A stretch of 64,000 nucleotides of DNA. It comes from Massilia antarctica (lineage in GTDB: Bacteria > Pseudomonadota > Gammaproteobacteria > Burkholderiales > Burkholderiaceae_D). Below the pieces are notes generated by a model. It saw nothing but the letters and a program-made list of their open reading frames with translations. It ran no database searches and was not told where the DNA came from. The position numbers and the translations under genes are program-made. Below are positions 47,201 through 55,060 of this stretch, one piece after another (positions within the stretch are counted from its first letter, which is position 1; every line of letters starts with the position of its first letter). Location: NCBI RefSeq assembly GCF_015689335.1, contig NZ_CP065053.1:5580001-5644000 (forward strand), given 5' to 3'.

Positions 47201-47726
47201 GCATGCCGGCATCTGGAGCACGGCGCAAGGCTTCGCGGGCAGGGCTCTGCGCGTGGCCGGCATCCAGCACGCGCCGCCGCCGCTCGCGTGCGCGGTCACC
47301 CGCAGCAAGGGCCGGCTGACCGTCAGCGCCGCCTTTGCCGACCCGGTGCGCGATGGCCGCTCGCTGCGTCCGCCGGAGCCGGTCACCGACTTGTGGGCGC
47401 TGCTGTATGCGCGCGTGCACCAGGCCGACGACCTCGACCGCCGCAATATCCTGCTGGGCACGCGCCGGCTCGATCCGGCGCGGCGCCAGCAGCAGAGCGG
47501 CGCGGGTGCCGCCAAGGCCGGGGCCGACGGCATGGCCGACTGGTCGAGCGCCGAAATCAGCGCCGGCCTGGCCTTGCTGACCCTGGGCCCGGACGCGCCG
47601 CTCAGTTGCCTGGTGGTCGAGACCTTGCCCGGCGAAGAGCCCTATCCGGATCCGCTGGCCGCCCAACTCGGCTACGAACGCTTCCTGCGCACCTCCCCGC
47701 TCACGGAGGTGCCCGATATCTGTTGA
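44265..47726 (+). CDS. Giant protein B of unknown function
   Basis: 1153 residues; ATG at 44265 with AGGAG 6 bases upstream, 15 bases after giant protein A, so one transcript. No signal peptide or transmembrane helix. Two places look like fibronectin-III-type strands: TALRYGRSYEFRVRFNDLTG near 420 and LELFGFFTYEFRVGHAGIWS near 965-980, each with the Tyr-x-Phe-Arg-Val strand preceding a Gly-rich turn. Other segments (ETRLVALRAP, PRLVSAGLALSPYRRDP) show no family match. The likely picture is a multidomain beta-sandwich scaffold that works with protein A. No enzymatic motif seen. Confidence 0.75.
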   Translation: MPLPIRLILFPFLQSYDGNALALRLLVAPQTDPTAAPAPGLTPFVATDYQFELRFVADPGQLPTSGAAAIIVDQLSPAPADAAAICAALDAQFGIDASVGPVDGRAGAPRIVKYAPPAYRRATGYGGENPFLLTDDSYHCALKAPIPAGTSVKAVPPVISWGKVLAQVLRQPLLAEASGLVRPFTVIAPADIVAAGGWLFVTLKAGSPWSALAGTPGALRSYAARIAPLGAPRPLFTPVLFPVADAPAPGVAWDDLFRESIEYDDGFAKAVYARQPPQADPLADAEGEHPPEDRGIQLGWDDEQIVTWFNRQFDVDADAPMGVMGYRVDVREAGTVAWESLVRARTAVTLGASDLGDAELDWRVEVAPNRITGDTGNRSWLPSYMSAWTGPSLIGVDALVAQLRGLPAAPAPAVQGLAPATALRYGRSYEFRVRFNDLTGGGPAPNDEPRNGGPQPVAGIDFRRPVRPTGVSIDPALPLDADAAAPPSTLTVSRPLLGYPSCLMAGGSPPALLADIAPAMLARRAPGLPDPDVDQLEIVVEVGTPEPGAASRYLPLYTVTRAYPDGAPLTLDFAWTDVADARDLPAAAAGPLALPTSRNVRLRLTALAAAKADYYASEAVRRGETRLVALRAPASDERGLLVQGGGSLIEGFFLQPAEPISPAMMAARQAAGHGDELADDPLGRLAAALDLDRKDRTLRARPGRRLMIGAGSLLRQVVGPDGASLTFATANDMTRLWLVAVVLELRRDWSWDGLDCLRIERDGVEVGRIAASTSAGHEAAGDAERDSSTLVFLDAIDPKPAAGAFPRPLTPSYRITPVLRIAPNQQDVPLEAAIVLPVTTPPAQVPRLVSAGLALSPYRRDPAYAASEERQTAVWLEFDGAPLDPEDRYYARVLASAPDPVLTNQFGNVAAIADLPLAVDPEPLRRIVPGQGDDRAGQASMQLLAPTSSARHFLLPLPPGLTPGSLELFGFFTYEFRVGHAGIWSTAQGFAGRALRVAGIQHAPPPLACAVTRSKGRLTVSAAFADPVRDGRSLRPPEPVTDLWALLYARVHQADDLDRRNILLGTRRLDPARRQQQSGAGAAKAGADGMADWSSAEISAGLALLTLGPDAPLSCLVVETLPGEEPYPDPLAAQLGYERFLRTSPLTEVPDIC

Positions 47727-47841
47727 GCGCCGCCGCGCCGGCCGCTACGCACGGTCGCGTTTTACGCTACGTGCGTCGGCATCGACAATGCGCCCGAGCG
47801 GCATAGCACACTGCTGGTCCCCTATCGATGTTGGAGACCAC

Positions 47842-48765
47842 ATGAAAAGTGCATTGGCCATTTTGGCGATTTGCGCAAGCCTGACCGCGCTGACGGCCGC
47901 CGCCGCGCCATCGCAAGCGATGCGCGCCGGCGCACTGCTGCGCATGGAGGCGAGCGCGCCCAATGTCGAGCGCATGCGCGCCGCCGTGCGGGCGGCCGTA
48001 TCGGAAGATGAACAGGTCCAGCAGATTACCCAGCTCGGCGGCCTGCACACGCGCGACAATGCGTCCGGCATGAACGACACGATCCTGGCCGACCTGCGCG
48101 TGTTCGCCGCCTCGCCGAGCCGGCGCGTCGCGCGCAGCGCCACATTTCCGCTGGCCCAGTCGGTCGGCGCGGAAGAAGCCATCGATATCCTGATGCGCGC
48201 CAAGGAAACCGGATTGATGGGCGGCGAAGAGATCGCCGGGGAACTGGCGCGTGCGCTGCGCTTTGTGCCGCGCGAGCTGCAGTTGCGCTACGTGCAGCTG
48301 ATCGCCGCCGAACCAACGCGTTACGGCGTGGAAGTGCTGGTGTCGGGCTTTGACAGCCGCCTGCTCGAACCTATGCTGCCGGAGACGCGCCGGGCCATCG
48401 GCGAACTGCTGCGGCGCACGCCCGTCGACTTCCCGCGGCCGATCGGCGCTTTCAGCTTCGGGGACGCGGCCCGTTATGCCGCCTGGCTGCACGCCAGTGC
48501 CCTGACCGAGCAATCGGTCAGCCGCCGCCCGTACGCCGACACAGTGCTGGCGCAGCTGGACGACCCACAACTCGACCCGCGCAAGATCATCGCCTATCTG
48601 TACGAGTCAGAAGGCCGGGCGCTGATGTCCAAGGTCGGCCGGCGCGCCCCGTTTGCCGGTGCGGTGCGGCGCGCGGCCACCTACGCCAACTCCTTTCCTG
48701 GCAACCTGACTGTCAAAAAACTGGTGGACGATATCGTCGACGCCTGGTACGAACTGCCGCAGTGA
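47842..48765 (+). CDS. Secreted helical protein of unknown function
   Basis: 307 residues with a Sec signal peptide (MKSALAILAICASLTALTAAA). The mature part is nearly all alpha-helical in repeating 30-40 residue units (VARSATFPLAQSVGAEEAID, IAGELARALRFVPRELQLRY, ETRRAIGELLRRTPVDFPR), which resembles HEAT/ARM-type scaffolds. ATG at 47842 with TTGGAG 6 bases upstream. It starts 115 bases after giant protein B on the same strand; a shared transcript is possible but not proved. No cysteine-based or catalytic motif. Confidence 0.7.
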   Translation: MKSALAILAICASLTALTAAAAPSQAMRAGALLRMEASAPNVERMRAAVRAAVSEDEQVQQITQLGGLHTRDNASGMNDTILADLRVFAASPSRRVARSATFPLAQSVGAEEAIDILMRAKETGLMGGEEIAGELARALRFVPRELQLRYVQLIAAEPTRYGVEVLVSGFDSRLLEPMLPETRRAIGELLRRTPVDFPRPIGAFSFGDAARYAAWLHASALTEQSVSRRPYADTVLAQLDDPQLDPRKIIAYLYESEGRALMSKVGRRAPFAGAVRRAATYANSFPGNLTVKKLVDDIVDAWYELPQ

Positions 48766-48777
48766 CGCGCGGCGCCG

Positions 48778-49372
48778 TCAGGACCGCACCGGCGCGCCCG
48801 CCGTCAGCTGCGGCAAGGACGCCATCAGGTCGGCGAAGCGCTGTCCCTGGATCATCACGTGACTGCGGGCGAGCTGCGCGGCCAGGTCGCCGTCACCGGC
48901 CAGGATGGCCCGCACCAGGCCATCATGCTCGTCCCAGGAGGCGCCGACCCGGTCGCGCACCCTTAGCTGCAAGCGCCGGTAAGGGCGCAGGCGGCGGTAC
49001 AGATTGCGCGTCTGCTCGAACAGGAACTGGCTGGCTGCCCGCGCAAATGACTTCGTGGAAGGCTTCGTTCTTGTAGAAATAGGCATCCGGATCGCTGGCG
49101 TCGCGCGCCTCGCGGCAGGCTTCGTGCGCGGCCAGCAGCTGCACATGATCGGCCGGCGTCATGCGGCGCGCCGCCAGCCGTCCGCAAGTCGCCTCCAGCT
49201 CCGACATCACCTCGAACATCTCCACCAGCTGGTGCGGTCCAAGTTCGGCCACGACCGCGCCGCGCCGCGGACGGATTACCACCAATCCCATCGACGCAAG
49301 CTGGATCAGGGTTTCGCGGATCGGCGTGCGCGACACATTGAAGCGCGCCGCCAGTTCGGTTTCGTCCAGACC
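48778..49372 (-). pseudogene. mdcY: MdcY-like GntR (FCD) repressor, truncated and frameshifted
   Basis: The remaining N-terminal part encodes the end of a winged helix (LDETELAARFNVSRTPIRET, LGLVVIRPRRGAVV style wing) and the start of an FCD ligand domain up to HEVICAGS near 49035. There the frame shifts by one base within a CAGC-CAGC-CAG run, and the FCD domain continues in another frame (QFLFEQTRNLYRRL to the stop at 48778). Upstream, an in-frame TGA at 49373-49375 directly precedes the first homologous residue, so about 35 N-terminal residues and the start codon are gone. FCD proteins of this kind repress malonate operons; the neighbouring mdc genes support that. As read it cannot make a functional repressor. 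Confidence 0.8.
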
Positions 49373-49426
49373 TCAATTGATTCCCGCAGTGCTGCAGAAT
49401 GGTTCGCCAACGACTTCTCCAGACAG

Positions 49427-49438
49427 TTTGTATACAAA
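49427..49438. promoter_or_regulatory. MdcY/GntR operator palindrome
   Basis: Perfect 12-base palindrome TTTGTATACAAA between the repressor and dctP remnants. It matches, but for the outer base pair, the published MdcY site ATTGTATACAAT of Acinetobacter. The central TATACA could double as a -10 box, but no good -35 lies upstream. Confidence 0.7.
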
Positions 49439-49466
49439 TAGGCAGCCGCGCTGACCGCTGTGGCTG

Positions 49467-50255
49467 ATGAAGACGAACTCGCAGTTCTCGGCCATGCGCA
49501 AGGGCGCGCTCGACCTGTCGCTGGTGCCCCTGTCGTACTCCGGCGGCGAGGTCCCGGAAGTGAACATCGGCCTGATGCCCGGCCTGGTCACCACCTACGA
49601 GCAGGGTTACAGCTGGAAGAACGCCGAGGTGGGCAAGGAACTGGCGCGCATCCTGGCCGAGAAAGGCATCGTGGTCCTGAGCTGGATCTGGCAGGCAGGC
49701 GGCGTGGCCTCGCGCGGCAAGCCGATCGTGGAGCCGGAAGACGTGCGTGGCATGAAGGTGCGCGGCGGCTCGCGCGAGATGGACCTGATCCTCAAGGCCG
49801 CCGGCGCAGCGGTCGTGACCCTGCCGTCCAACGAAATCCACGCCGCCATGCAGACCGGCGCGATGGACGCGGCGCTGACCTCGTCGACATCGCTGATCTC
49901 GTTCCGCCTGGAGGAAGTATCGAAAGCGCTGACCACGGGACGCGGCGGCGCATACTGGTTCATGTTCGAGCCGCTGATGATGTCCAAGGCGATTTTCGAC
50001 CGTCTCCCCAAGGAGCAGCAGGCGATCCTGATGGCGGTCGGCGGCGAGCTCGAAGGCTTCGCGCGCGCGTCGGCCCAGGCCGACGACGCGGCCGTGGCGG
50101 CGGCGTACCAGAAAACCGGCGCCAAAGTGGTTGACCTGAACGCGGCCATCGTCAAGAAATGGCAAGCCATCGCGCGCACCACCGCGTGGACCGACTACCG
50201 TGAAAAGAACGCCAACTGCGCCAAACTTCTGGCACTGGCCGAGAAAACCTTGTGA
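49467..50255 (+). pseudogene. dctP: TRAP substrate-binding protein DctP, 5' truncated
   Basis: 262 residues starting MKTNSQFSAMRKGALDLSLV, which corresponds to about residue 65-70 of a normal DctP (~330 residues). An in-frame TGA at 49452 precedes it, so the signal peptide and first beta-strand are absent. The rest is intact: VNIGLMPGLVTTYEQ, the Arg-containing ligand-binding region GMKVRGGSREMDLILKAAGA, LPSNEIHAAMQTGAMDA and the C-terminal helices. Without export it cannot deliver substrate to DctQM. The stop overlaps dctQ by GTGA, so translation through this remnant may still couple to the genes below. Family role here: malonate or a related dicarboxylate uptake. Confidence 0.8.
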
Positions 50256-50818
50256 GCCATGGTGTCGACCTGGCGCCAGCGGCGGGGCCGGCCGTGCCGG
50301 ACCATCCGCTGCTGGCGGCCGTCTCGCGCCTGCTGGAGCGCTTGAACAGCGCGCTGCTCAAGCTGTCGATGGCGGCCCTCGTCATCACGGCGCTGGTGCT
50401 GACGTATTCGGTGGTGTCGCGCTATCTGTTCAAGCTGCCAACCGACTGGCAGGACGAGGCGGCGGTGTTCATGCTGGTCGGCGTGACCTTTTTCTGCACC
50501 GCCCATGTGCAGTCGCTGCGCGGCCATATCGGCATCGAGGCGCTGGCCTCCTTGCTGCCGCCGAGGATGAACGCGGTGCGCCTGTTCCTGGTGGACCTGG
50601 TGTCGTGCCTCTTCTGCGCCTTCTTTTCGTGGAAGTCGTGGACGCTCTGGCATGAAGCCTGGGCCGACGGCCAGACCACCTCGTCGACCTTTGCGCCGCC
50701 GCTGTGGATCCCGTACGGGATGATGGCGCTCGGGATGTCCCTATTGACCCTGCAGATCCTGGTCCAGGTGCTGGCCCACCTCACCAACAAGCCAGCCGGC
50801 CAGCGGAGCGCGCCATGA
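50252..50818 (+). CDS. dctQ: TRAP transporter small membrane subunit DctQ
   Basis: 188 residues, GTG start at 50252 overlapping the dctP stop. Four transmembrane helices: LLKLSMAALVITALVLTYSV, FMLVGVTFFCTAHVQ, LFLVDLVSCLFCAFFSW and GMMALGMSLLTLQILVQVL, the DctQ layout, with the typical short cytoplasmic N-terminus extended by ~25 residues. DctQ is the essential helper of DctM in Na+-driven, binding-protein-dependent uptake. ATGA overlap with dctM. Confidence 0.9.
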   Translation: MSHGVDLAPAAGPAVPDHPLLAAVSRLLERLNSALLKLSMAALVITALVLTYSVVSRYLFKLPTDWQDEAAVFMLVGVTFFCTAHVQSLRGHIGIEALASLLPPRMNAVRLFLVDLVSCLFCAFFSWKSWTLWHEAWADGQTTSSTFAPPLWIPYGMMALGMSLLTLQILVQVLAHLTNKPAGQRSAP

Positions 50819-52167
50819 CCGACCTGACACTGGGCGCCCTGTACGGCGTCGTGACCTTGGTCGTCATGTGCTCCGGCATGCCGATCGCCTTTGCCCTCGG
50901 GGTGGTGGCGATCAGCTTCATGTACTTCTTCATGCCTGCCTCCTCGCTCGACACGGTGACCCAGAACGTGTACGAGGAAATGGCCTCGATTACCCTGCTC
51001 TCGATCCCGCTGTTCATCTTGAAAGGCGCGGCGATCGGCAAGTCGCCGGCCGGCAAGGACTTGTATTCGGCCATCCACACCTGGCTGCACAAGATCCCCG
51101 GGGGCCTGGGCATCGCCAACGTGTTCGCGTGCGCGCTGTTCGCGGCGATGGCCGGTTCGTCGCCCGCGACCTGCTCGGCCATCGGCTCGGCCGGCATTCC
51201 CGAAATGCGCAAGCGCGGCTACTCGCCCGGTTTCGCGGCCGGCATCATCGCCGCCGGCGGCACCCTGGGCATCTTGCTGCCGCCATCGATCACCATGATC
51301 CTGTACGCGGTCGCCTCCGAACAGTCGCTCGGACGCCTGTTCCTGGCCGGGATCGGCCCAGGCACCCTGCTGGTCGCCCTGTTCGCCGGCTACGCGGTTT
51401 TCCGCGCACGCAAGGAGTACGGCATGGCCAAGGCCATCTACGAAGCGGGCGGGGTCAAGTCGCCCTATCTTGACACCGAACACTTCACCGCGCGCGAAAA
51501 AGTCGAGATGCTGCCGCGCGTTCTGCCCTTTATCGTGCTGCTGATCGGGGTGATGGTGGCGCTGTACGGCGGCTATGCCACGCCGTCCGAGACGGCCGGC
51601 CCGGGCGCCCTGCTGGCACTGGTGCTGATCGCCGTGGTGTACAAGGTGTGGCGGCCCAAGGACCTGTCGCCGATCCTGGCGGCGACCGTCAAGGAATCGA
51701 CCATGCTGCTGCTGATTATCGGGATGTCGCTGCTGTATTCCTACGTCATGAGTTACCTGCATATCAGCCAGTCGGCGGCGCAGTGGGTGGTCGACATGCA
51801 CTTGTCGCGCTGGGTGCTGCTGTCCGTGATTTTGCTGATGGTGGTGGTGTTCGGCTTCTTTTTGCCGCCCGTATCGATTATCCTGATGACCGCGCCGATC
51901 ATCCTGCCGCCGCTCAAGGCTGCCGGATTCGATCTGATCTGGTTCGGTATCGTGATGACCGTGGTGATGGAAATGGGGCTGATTCATCCGCCGGTGGGCT
52001 TGAATATCTTCGTGATCAAGAACATCGCGCCCGACATACCGCTCAAGGAAGTGATCCGGGGCGTCATGCCCTTCCTCGGCCTGATGTTCCTCGCGGTGGT
52101 GCTGCTGTGCGTGTTCCCCGGGATCGCGACCGGCCTGCCCGAGATGATGATGGGAGTAAAAAATTGA
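50815..52167 (+). CDS. dctM: TRAP transporter large permease DctM
   Basis: 450 residues with about 12 hydrophobic helices and re-entrant hairpins. The family signature at FALGVVAISFMYF and the helix-breaking Gly/Ser-rich loops (MAGSSPATCSAIGSAGIPEM, IAAGGTLGILLPPSITMILY) are conserved. It carries substrate with Na+ once loaded by DctP. Start chosen at 50815 (MTDLTLGALYG), ATGA-coupled to dctQ. Position ahead of mdcA indicates malonate as substrate, although malonate systems more often use MdcLM or MatC carriers. Confidence 0.92.
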   Translation: MTDLTLGALYGVVTLVVMCSGMPIAFALGVVAISFMYFFMPASSLDTVTQNVYEEMASITLLSIPLFILKGAAIGKSPAGKDLYSAIHTWLHKIPGGLGIANVFACALFAAMAGSSPATCSAIGSAGIPEMRKRGYSPGFAAGIIAAGGTLGILLPPSITMILYAVASEQSLGRLFLAGIGPGTLLVALFAGYAVFRARKEYGMAKAIYEAGGVKSPYLDTEHFTAREKVEMLPRVLPFIVLLIGVMVALYGGYATPSETAGPGALLALVLIAVVYKVWRPKDLSPILAATVKESTMLLLIIGMSLLYSYVMSYLHISQSAAQWVVDMHLSRWVLLSVILLMVVVFGFFLPPVSIILMTAPIILPPLKAAGFDLIWFGIVMTVVMEMGLIHPPVGLNIFVIKNIAPDIPLKEVIRGVMPFLGLMFLAVVLLCVFPGIATGLPEMMMGVKN

Positions 52168-53834
52168 TGACTGCAATGCCCGCGACCTGGAACTCGCTGC
52201 AAACCAACCGCGCCGGACGCCTTGCGCGCGCCGGCGCGACCCTGGGCGCTGCGCTCGACGGCAAGGCGCTGCCGGCGGCGCTGCTGGCCGAACTGCTGTA
52301 CGCCGTGATCGAACGCGGCGACCGGGTTTGCCTCGAAGGGAACAACCAGAAGCAGGCCGATTTTTTGGGCCAGGCGCTGGCGCAGCTCGACCCGGCCCGG
52401 GTCAATGGCCTGCACATGCTGCAATCGGTGCTGGCCCTGCCGCAGCACCTCGACGTGTTCGAACGCGGCGTGGCCGACCGCCTCGATTTTTCGTTTTCCG
52501 GGCCGCAGGCGGCACGCGTGGCCAAGCTGCTCGCCGCCGGCAAGCTGAAAATCGGCGCGATCCACACCTACCTTGAGCTGTTCAGCCGTTACTTCATCGA
52601 CCTCACGCCGCGCGTGTGCCTGATCGCGGCGGAAGCGGCCGACCGCCACGGCAATCTGTACACCGGCCCGAATACCGAAGACACGCCGGCCATCGCCGAA
52701 GCGACCGCATTCAAGAACGGCATCGTGATCGTGCAGGTGAACCGCATCATCGACACCCTGCCGCGCGTGGACATTCCCGGCGACTGGGTCGACTTCGTGG
52801 TGCAGTCGCCGCGCCCCTACTATATAGAACCGCTGTTTACGCGCGACCCGGCCCAGATTTCGGAAATCCAGGTGCTGATGGCGATGATGGCCATCAAGGG
52901 CATCTACGCGCCCTACCAGGTGGAACGCCTGAACCACGGCATCGGCTTCGACACGGCGGCCATCGAACTGCTGCTGCCGACCTACGGCGAGTCGCTTGGC
53001 CTGAAGGGCAAGATCGCGCGCCACTGGGCGCTCAATCCCCATCCGGCCCTGATTCCCGCGATCGAATCGGGCTTCGTCGAATCGGTGTATTCGTTCGGCT
53101 CCGAACTTGGCATGGAAGACTACATCCGCGCCCGTCCCGACGTGTTTTTCACGGGGCCGGACGGCAGCATGCGCAGCAACCGCGCCCTGTGCCAGGCGGC
53201 CGGCCACTACGCCTGCGACATGTTCATCGGCTCGACCCTGCAAATCGATTTGCAGGGTAACTCCTCGACCGCGACCCAGGGCCGCATCGCCGGCTTTGGC
53301 GGTGCGCCGAACATGGGGGCGGATGCGCGCGGGCGGCGCCATGCCAGCCCGGCGTGGCTGAAAGCCGGCCAGCAGGCGCGCGAAGGCCGCAACACCATCC
53401 CGCGCGGCCAGAAACTGGTGGTGCAGATCGTCGAAACCTTCCGCGAGCATATGCAGCCGGCTTTTGTGGACCGGCTCGACGCGTGGGAGCTGGCCGAGCA
53501 GGCCGGCATGGCGCTGCCGCCGGTGATGATCTACGGCGATGACGTCACCCACATCCTCACCGAGGAAGGCATCGCCAACCTGCTGCTGTGCCGCAGCGAC
53601 GAGGAACGCGAGCAAGCGATCCGCGGCGTGGCCGGCTACACACCGGTGGGCATGGCGCGCGACCGGCGCATGGTGGAGAACCTGCGCGATCGCGGTATTA
53701 TCCAGCGCGCGGAAGATATCGGCGTCGACAAGCGGCTCGCCACGCGCGACCTGCTCGCCGCCAGGAACATGAAAGACCTGGTGCGCGCTTCCGGCGGTTT
53801 GTACAACCCGCCCAAGCGCTTCCGCAACTGGTAG
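52167..53834 (+). CDS. mdcA: Malonate decarboxylase alpha subunit
   Basis: 555 residues, a CoA-transferase-type subunit that moves malonate onto the thiol of the 2'-(5''-phosphoribosyl)-3'-dephospho-CoA prosthetic group on MdcC, exchanging it for acetate. Family marks are VCLEGNNQKQADFLGQAL, HMLQSVLALPQHLDVF, GNLYTGPNTEDTPAI and FGGAPNMGADARGRRHASP. ATG at 52167 shares a base with the dctM stop; GGGAG lies 9 bases upstream. An ATG three codons later is an alternative. Confidence 0.96.
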   Translation: MTAMPATWNSLQTNRAGRLARAGATLGAALDGKALPAALLAELLYAVIERGDRVCLEGNNQKQADFLGQALAQLDPARVNGLHMLQSVLALPQHLDVFERGVADRLDFSFSGPQAARVAKLLAAGKLKIGAIHTYLELFSRYFIDLTPRVCLIAAEAADRHGNLYTGPNTEDTPAIAEATAFKNGIVIVQVNRIIDTLPRVDIPGDWVDFVVQSPRPYYIEPLFTRDPAQISEIQVLMAMMAIKGIYAPYQVERLNHGIGFDTAAIELLLPTYGESLGLKGKIARHWALNPHPALIPAIESGFVESVYSFGSELGMEDYIRARPDVFFTGPDGSMRSNRALCQAAGHYACDMFIGSTLQIDLQGNSSTATQGRIAGFGGAPNMGADARGRRHASPAWLKAGQQAREGRNTIPRGQKLVVQIVETFREHMQPAFVDRLDAWELAEQAGMALPPVMIYGDDVTHILTEEGIANLLLCRSDEEREQAIRGVAGYTPVGMARDRRMVENLRDRGIIQRAEDIGVDKRLATRDLLAARNMKDLVRASGGLYNPPKRFRNW

Positions 53835-53849
53835 AGACTGGAGAATCAT

Positions 53850-54164
53850 ATGGAAACGCTCGCATATCGCTTCGAACATGGCAAACGCGCGCTGCCGGCC
53901 AAAGCGCAGGTGATCGGCGTGGTCGGCTCGGGCAACTTGGAGGTGCTGATCGAATCGGCGGCCCTGGGCGGCGCCTGCGCCATCGAGATCAACACCGGCG
54001 CCGTGGGCTTCGGCGCCACGTGGGAAGCCGTGATGCGCGACTTTCACGAGCGCTGGCAACTGATGGACGCACGCATTGCGATTAACGACATGGGCGCCAC
54101 GCCGGCCGTGGTCAGCCTGCGGCTCGATCAGGCGGTGCAAACCATGCTGGGAGACGCTGCGTGA
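53850..54164 (+). CDS. mdcC: Malonate decarboxylase acyl-carrier subunit (delta)
   Basis: 104 residues, the small carrier that bears the phosphoribosyl-dephospho-CoA arm. The attachment Ser is in VVGSGNLEVLIE near residue 30. It lies 15 bases after mdcA and overlaps mdcD by GTGA. MdcB and MdcG below make and attach the arm. Confidence 0.95.
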   Translation: METLAYRFEHGKRALPAKAQVIGVVGSGNLEVLIESAALGGACAIEINTGAVGFGATWEAVMRDFHERWQLMDARIAINDMGATPAVVSLRLDQAVQTMLGDAA

Positions 54165-55060
54165 ACAGTTATCTTGAATTGACCGCGCGCGAGCGTCTTG
54201 CGCGCCTGTTCGACCAGGGCAGCTTTGAAGAATTCCTGCCGCCGGCGGCGCGCGTGGTCAGCCCGCACCTGGGGCAACTGAACGCGCCGGTCGCCTTCGA
54301 CGATGGCGTGGCGGTCGGCCGCGCTCTGCTCGACGGGCAGCCGGTCTTGTGCGCCGCGCAGGAAGGTGGCTTCATGGGCGGCGCGGTGGGCGAAGTCCAT
54401 GGCGCCAAGCTCACCGGCTTGCTGCGCCGCGCGGTGCGGGAGCGTGCCGGCGCGGTGGTGCTGCTGCTAGAGAGCGGCGGCGTGCGCCTGCACGAAGCCA
54501 ACGCCGGCCTGATCGCCGTCTCGGAAGTCATGCGCGCCCTGCTCGACGCGCGCGCTGCCGGCATACCGGTGGTGGCGCTGGTGGGCGGCTCGAACGGGTG
54601 CTTCGGCGGCATGGGCATCGTGGCGCGCTGCGCGAACGCGGTGGTGATGTCGGAAGAAGGCCGACTGGCCATGTCCGGCCCCGAAGTGATTGAAACCGCA
54701 TCGGGTGTGGAAGAATTCGATTCGCGCGACCGCGCGCTGGTCTGGCGCACCACCGGCGGCAAGCACCGCTACCTGATGGGCGACTGCCACACCGTCGTGC
54801 CCGACGCGGTGCACGCCTTCCGCGCCGCGGCGATTGACGCCATCGCGCAAAGCCGGCGCGCCGGGGTGGAACTAAGCCTGGCCGCGCTGGAAACGGAACA
54901 GGAATTGCTCGGCCAGCGCATCGCACGTTTCGGCGGCTGCGCCGATCCGCTCGACGCCTGGCGCGAACTGGGCCTGCCCGATCCGGCCGCCGTGCCGATG
55001 ATGGAGGCCGACGCTTTCACCGCCCTCGCGGCCAGCCACGCACTGGAAGGTGCGCGATGA
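54161..55060 (+). CDS. mdcD: Malonate decarboxylase beta subunit
   Basis: 299 residues, carboxyltransferase/crotonase-like fold. With MdcE it decarboxylates malonyl-carrier to acetyl-carrier and CO2, without biotin. Motifs: EGGFMGGAVGEVHGAK, LLLESGGVRLHEANAG, GGSNGCFGGMGIVARC and EGRLAMSGPEVIE, which forms the oxyanion region. GTG start at 54161. Confidence 0.95.
   Translation: MNSYLELTARERLARLFDQGSFEEFLPPAARVVSPHLGQLNAPVAFDDGVAVGRALLDGQPVLCAAQEGGFMGGAVGEVHGAKLTGLLRRAVRERAGAVVLLLESGGVRLHEANAGLIAVSEVMRALLDARAAGIPVVALVGGSNGCFGGMGIVARCANAVVMSEEGRLAMSGPEVIETASGVEEFDSRDRALVWRTTGGKHRYLMGDCHTVVPDAVHAFRAAAIDAIAQSRRAGVELSLAALETEQELLGQRIARFGGCADPLDAWRELGLPDPAAVPMMEADAFTALAASHALEGAR

Noticed and set aside
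40137..47666. A 2509-codon open frame on the minus strand spanning most of both giant genes.
   Set aside because: Its translation is Arg/His/Gln/Gly-rich with no domain sense, as expected for the antisense of very GC-rich genes with G/C in the third codon position; the plus-strand proteins have normal composition and ribosome-binding sites.
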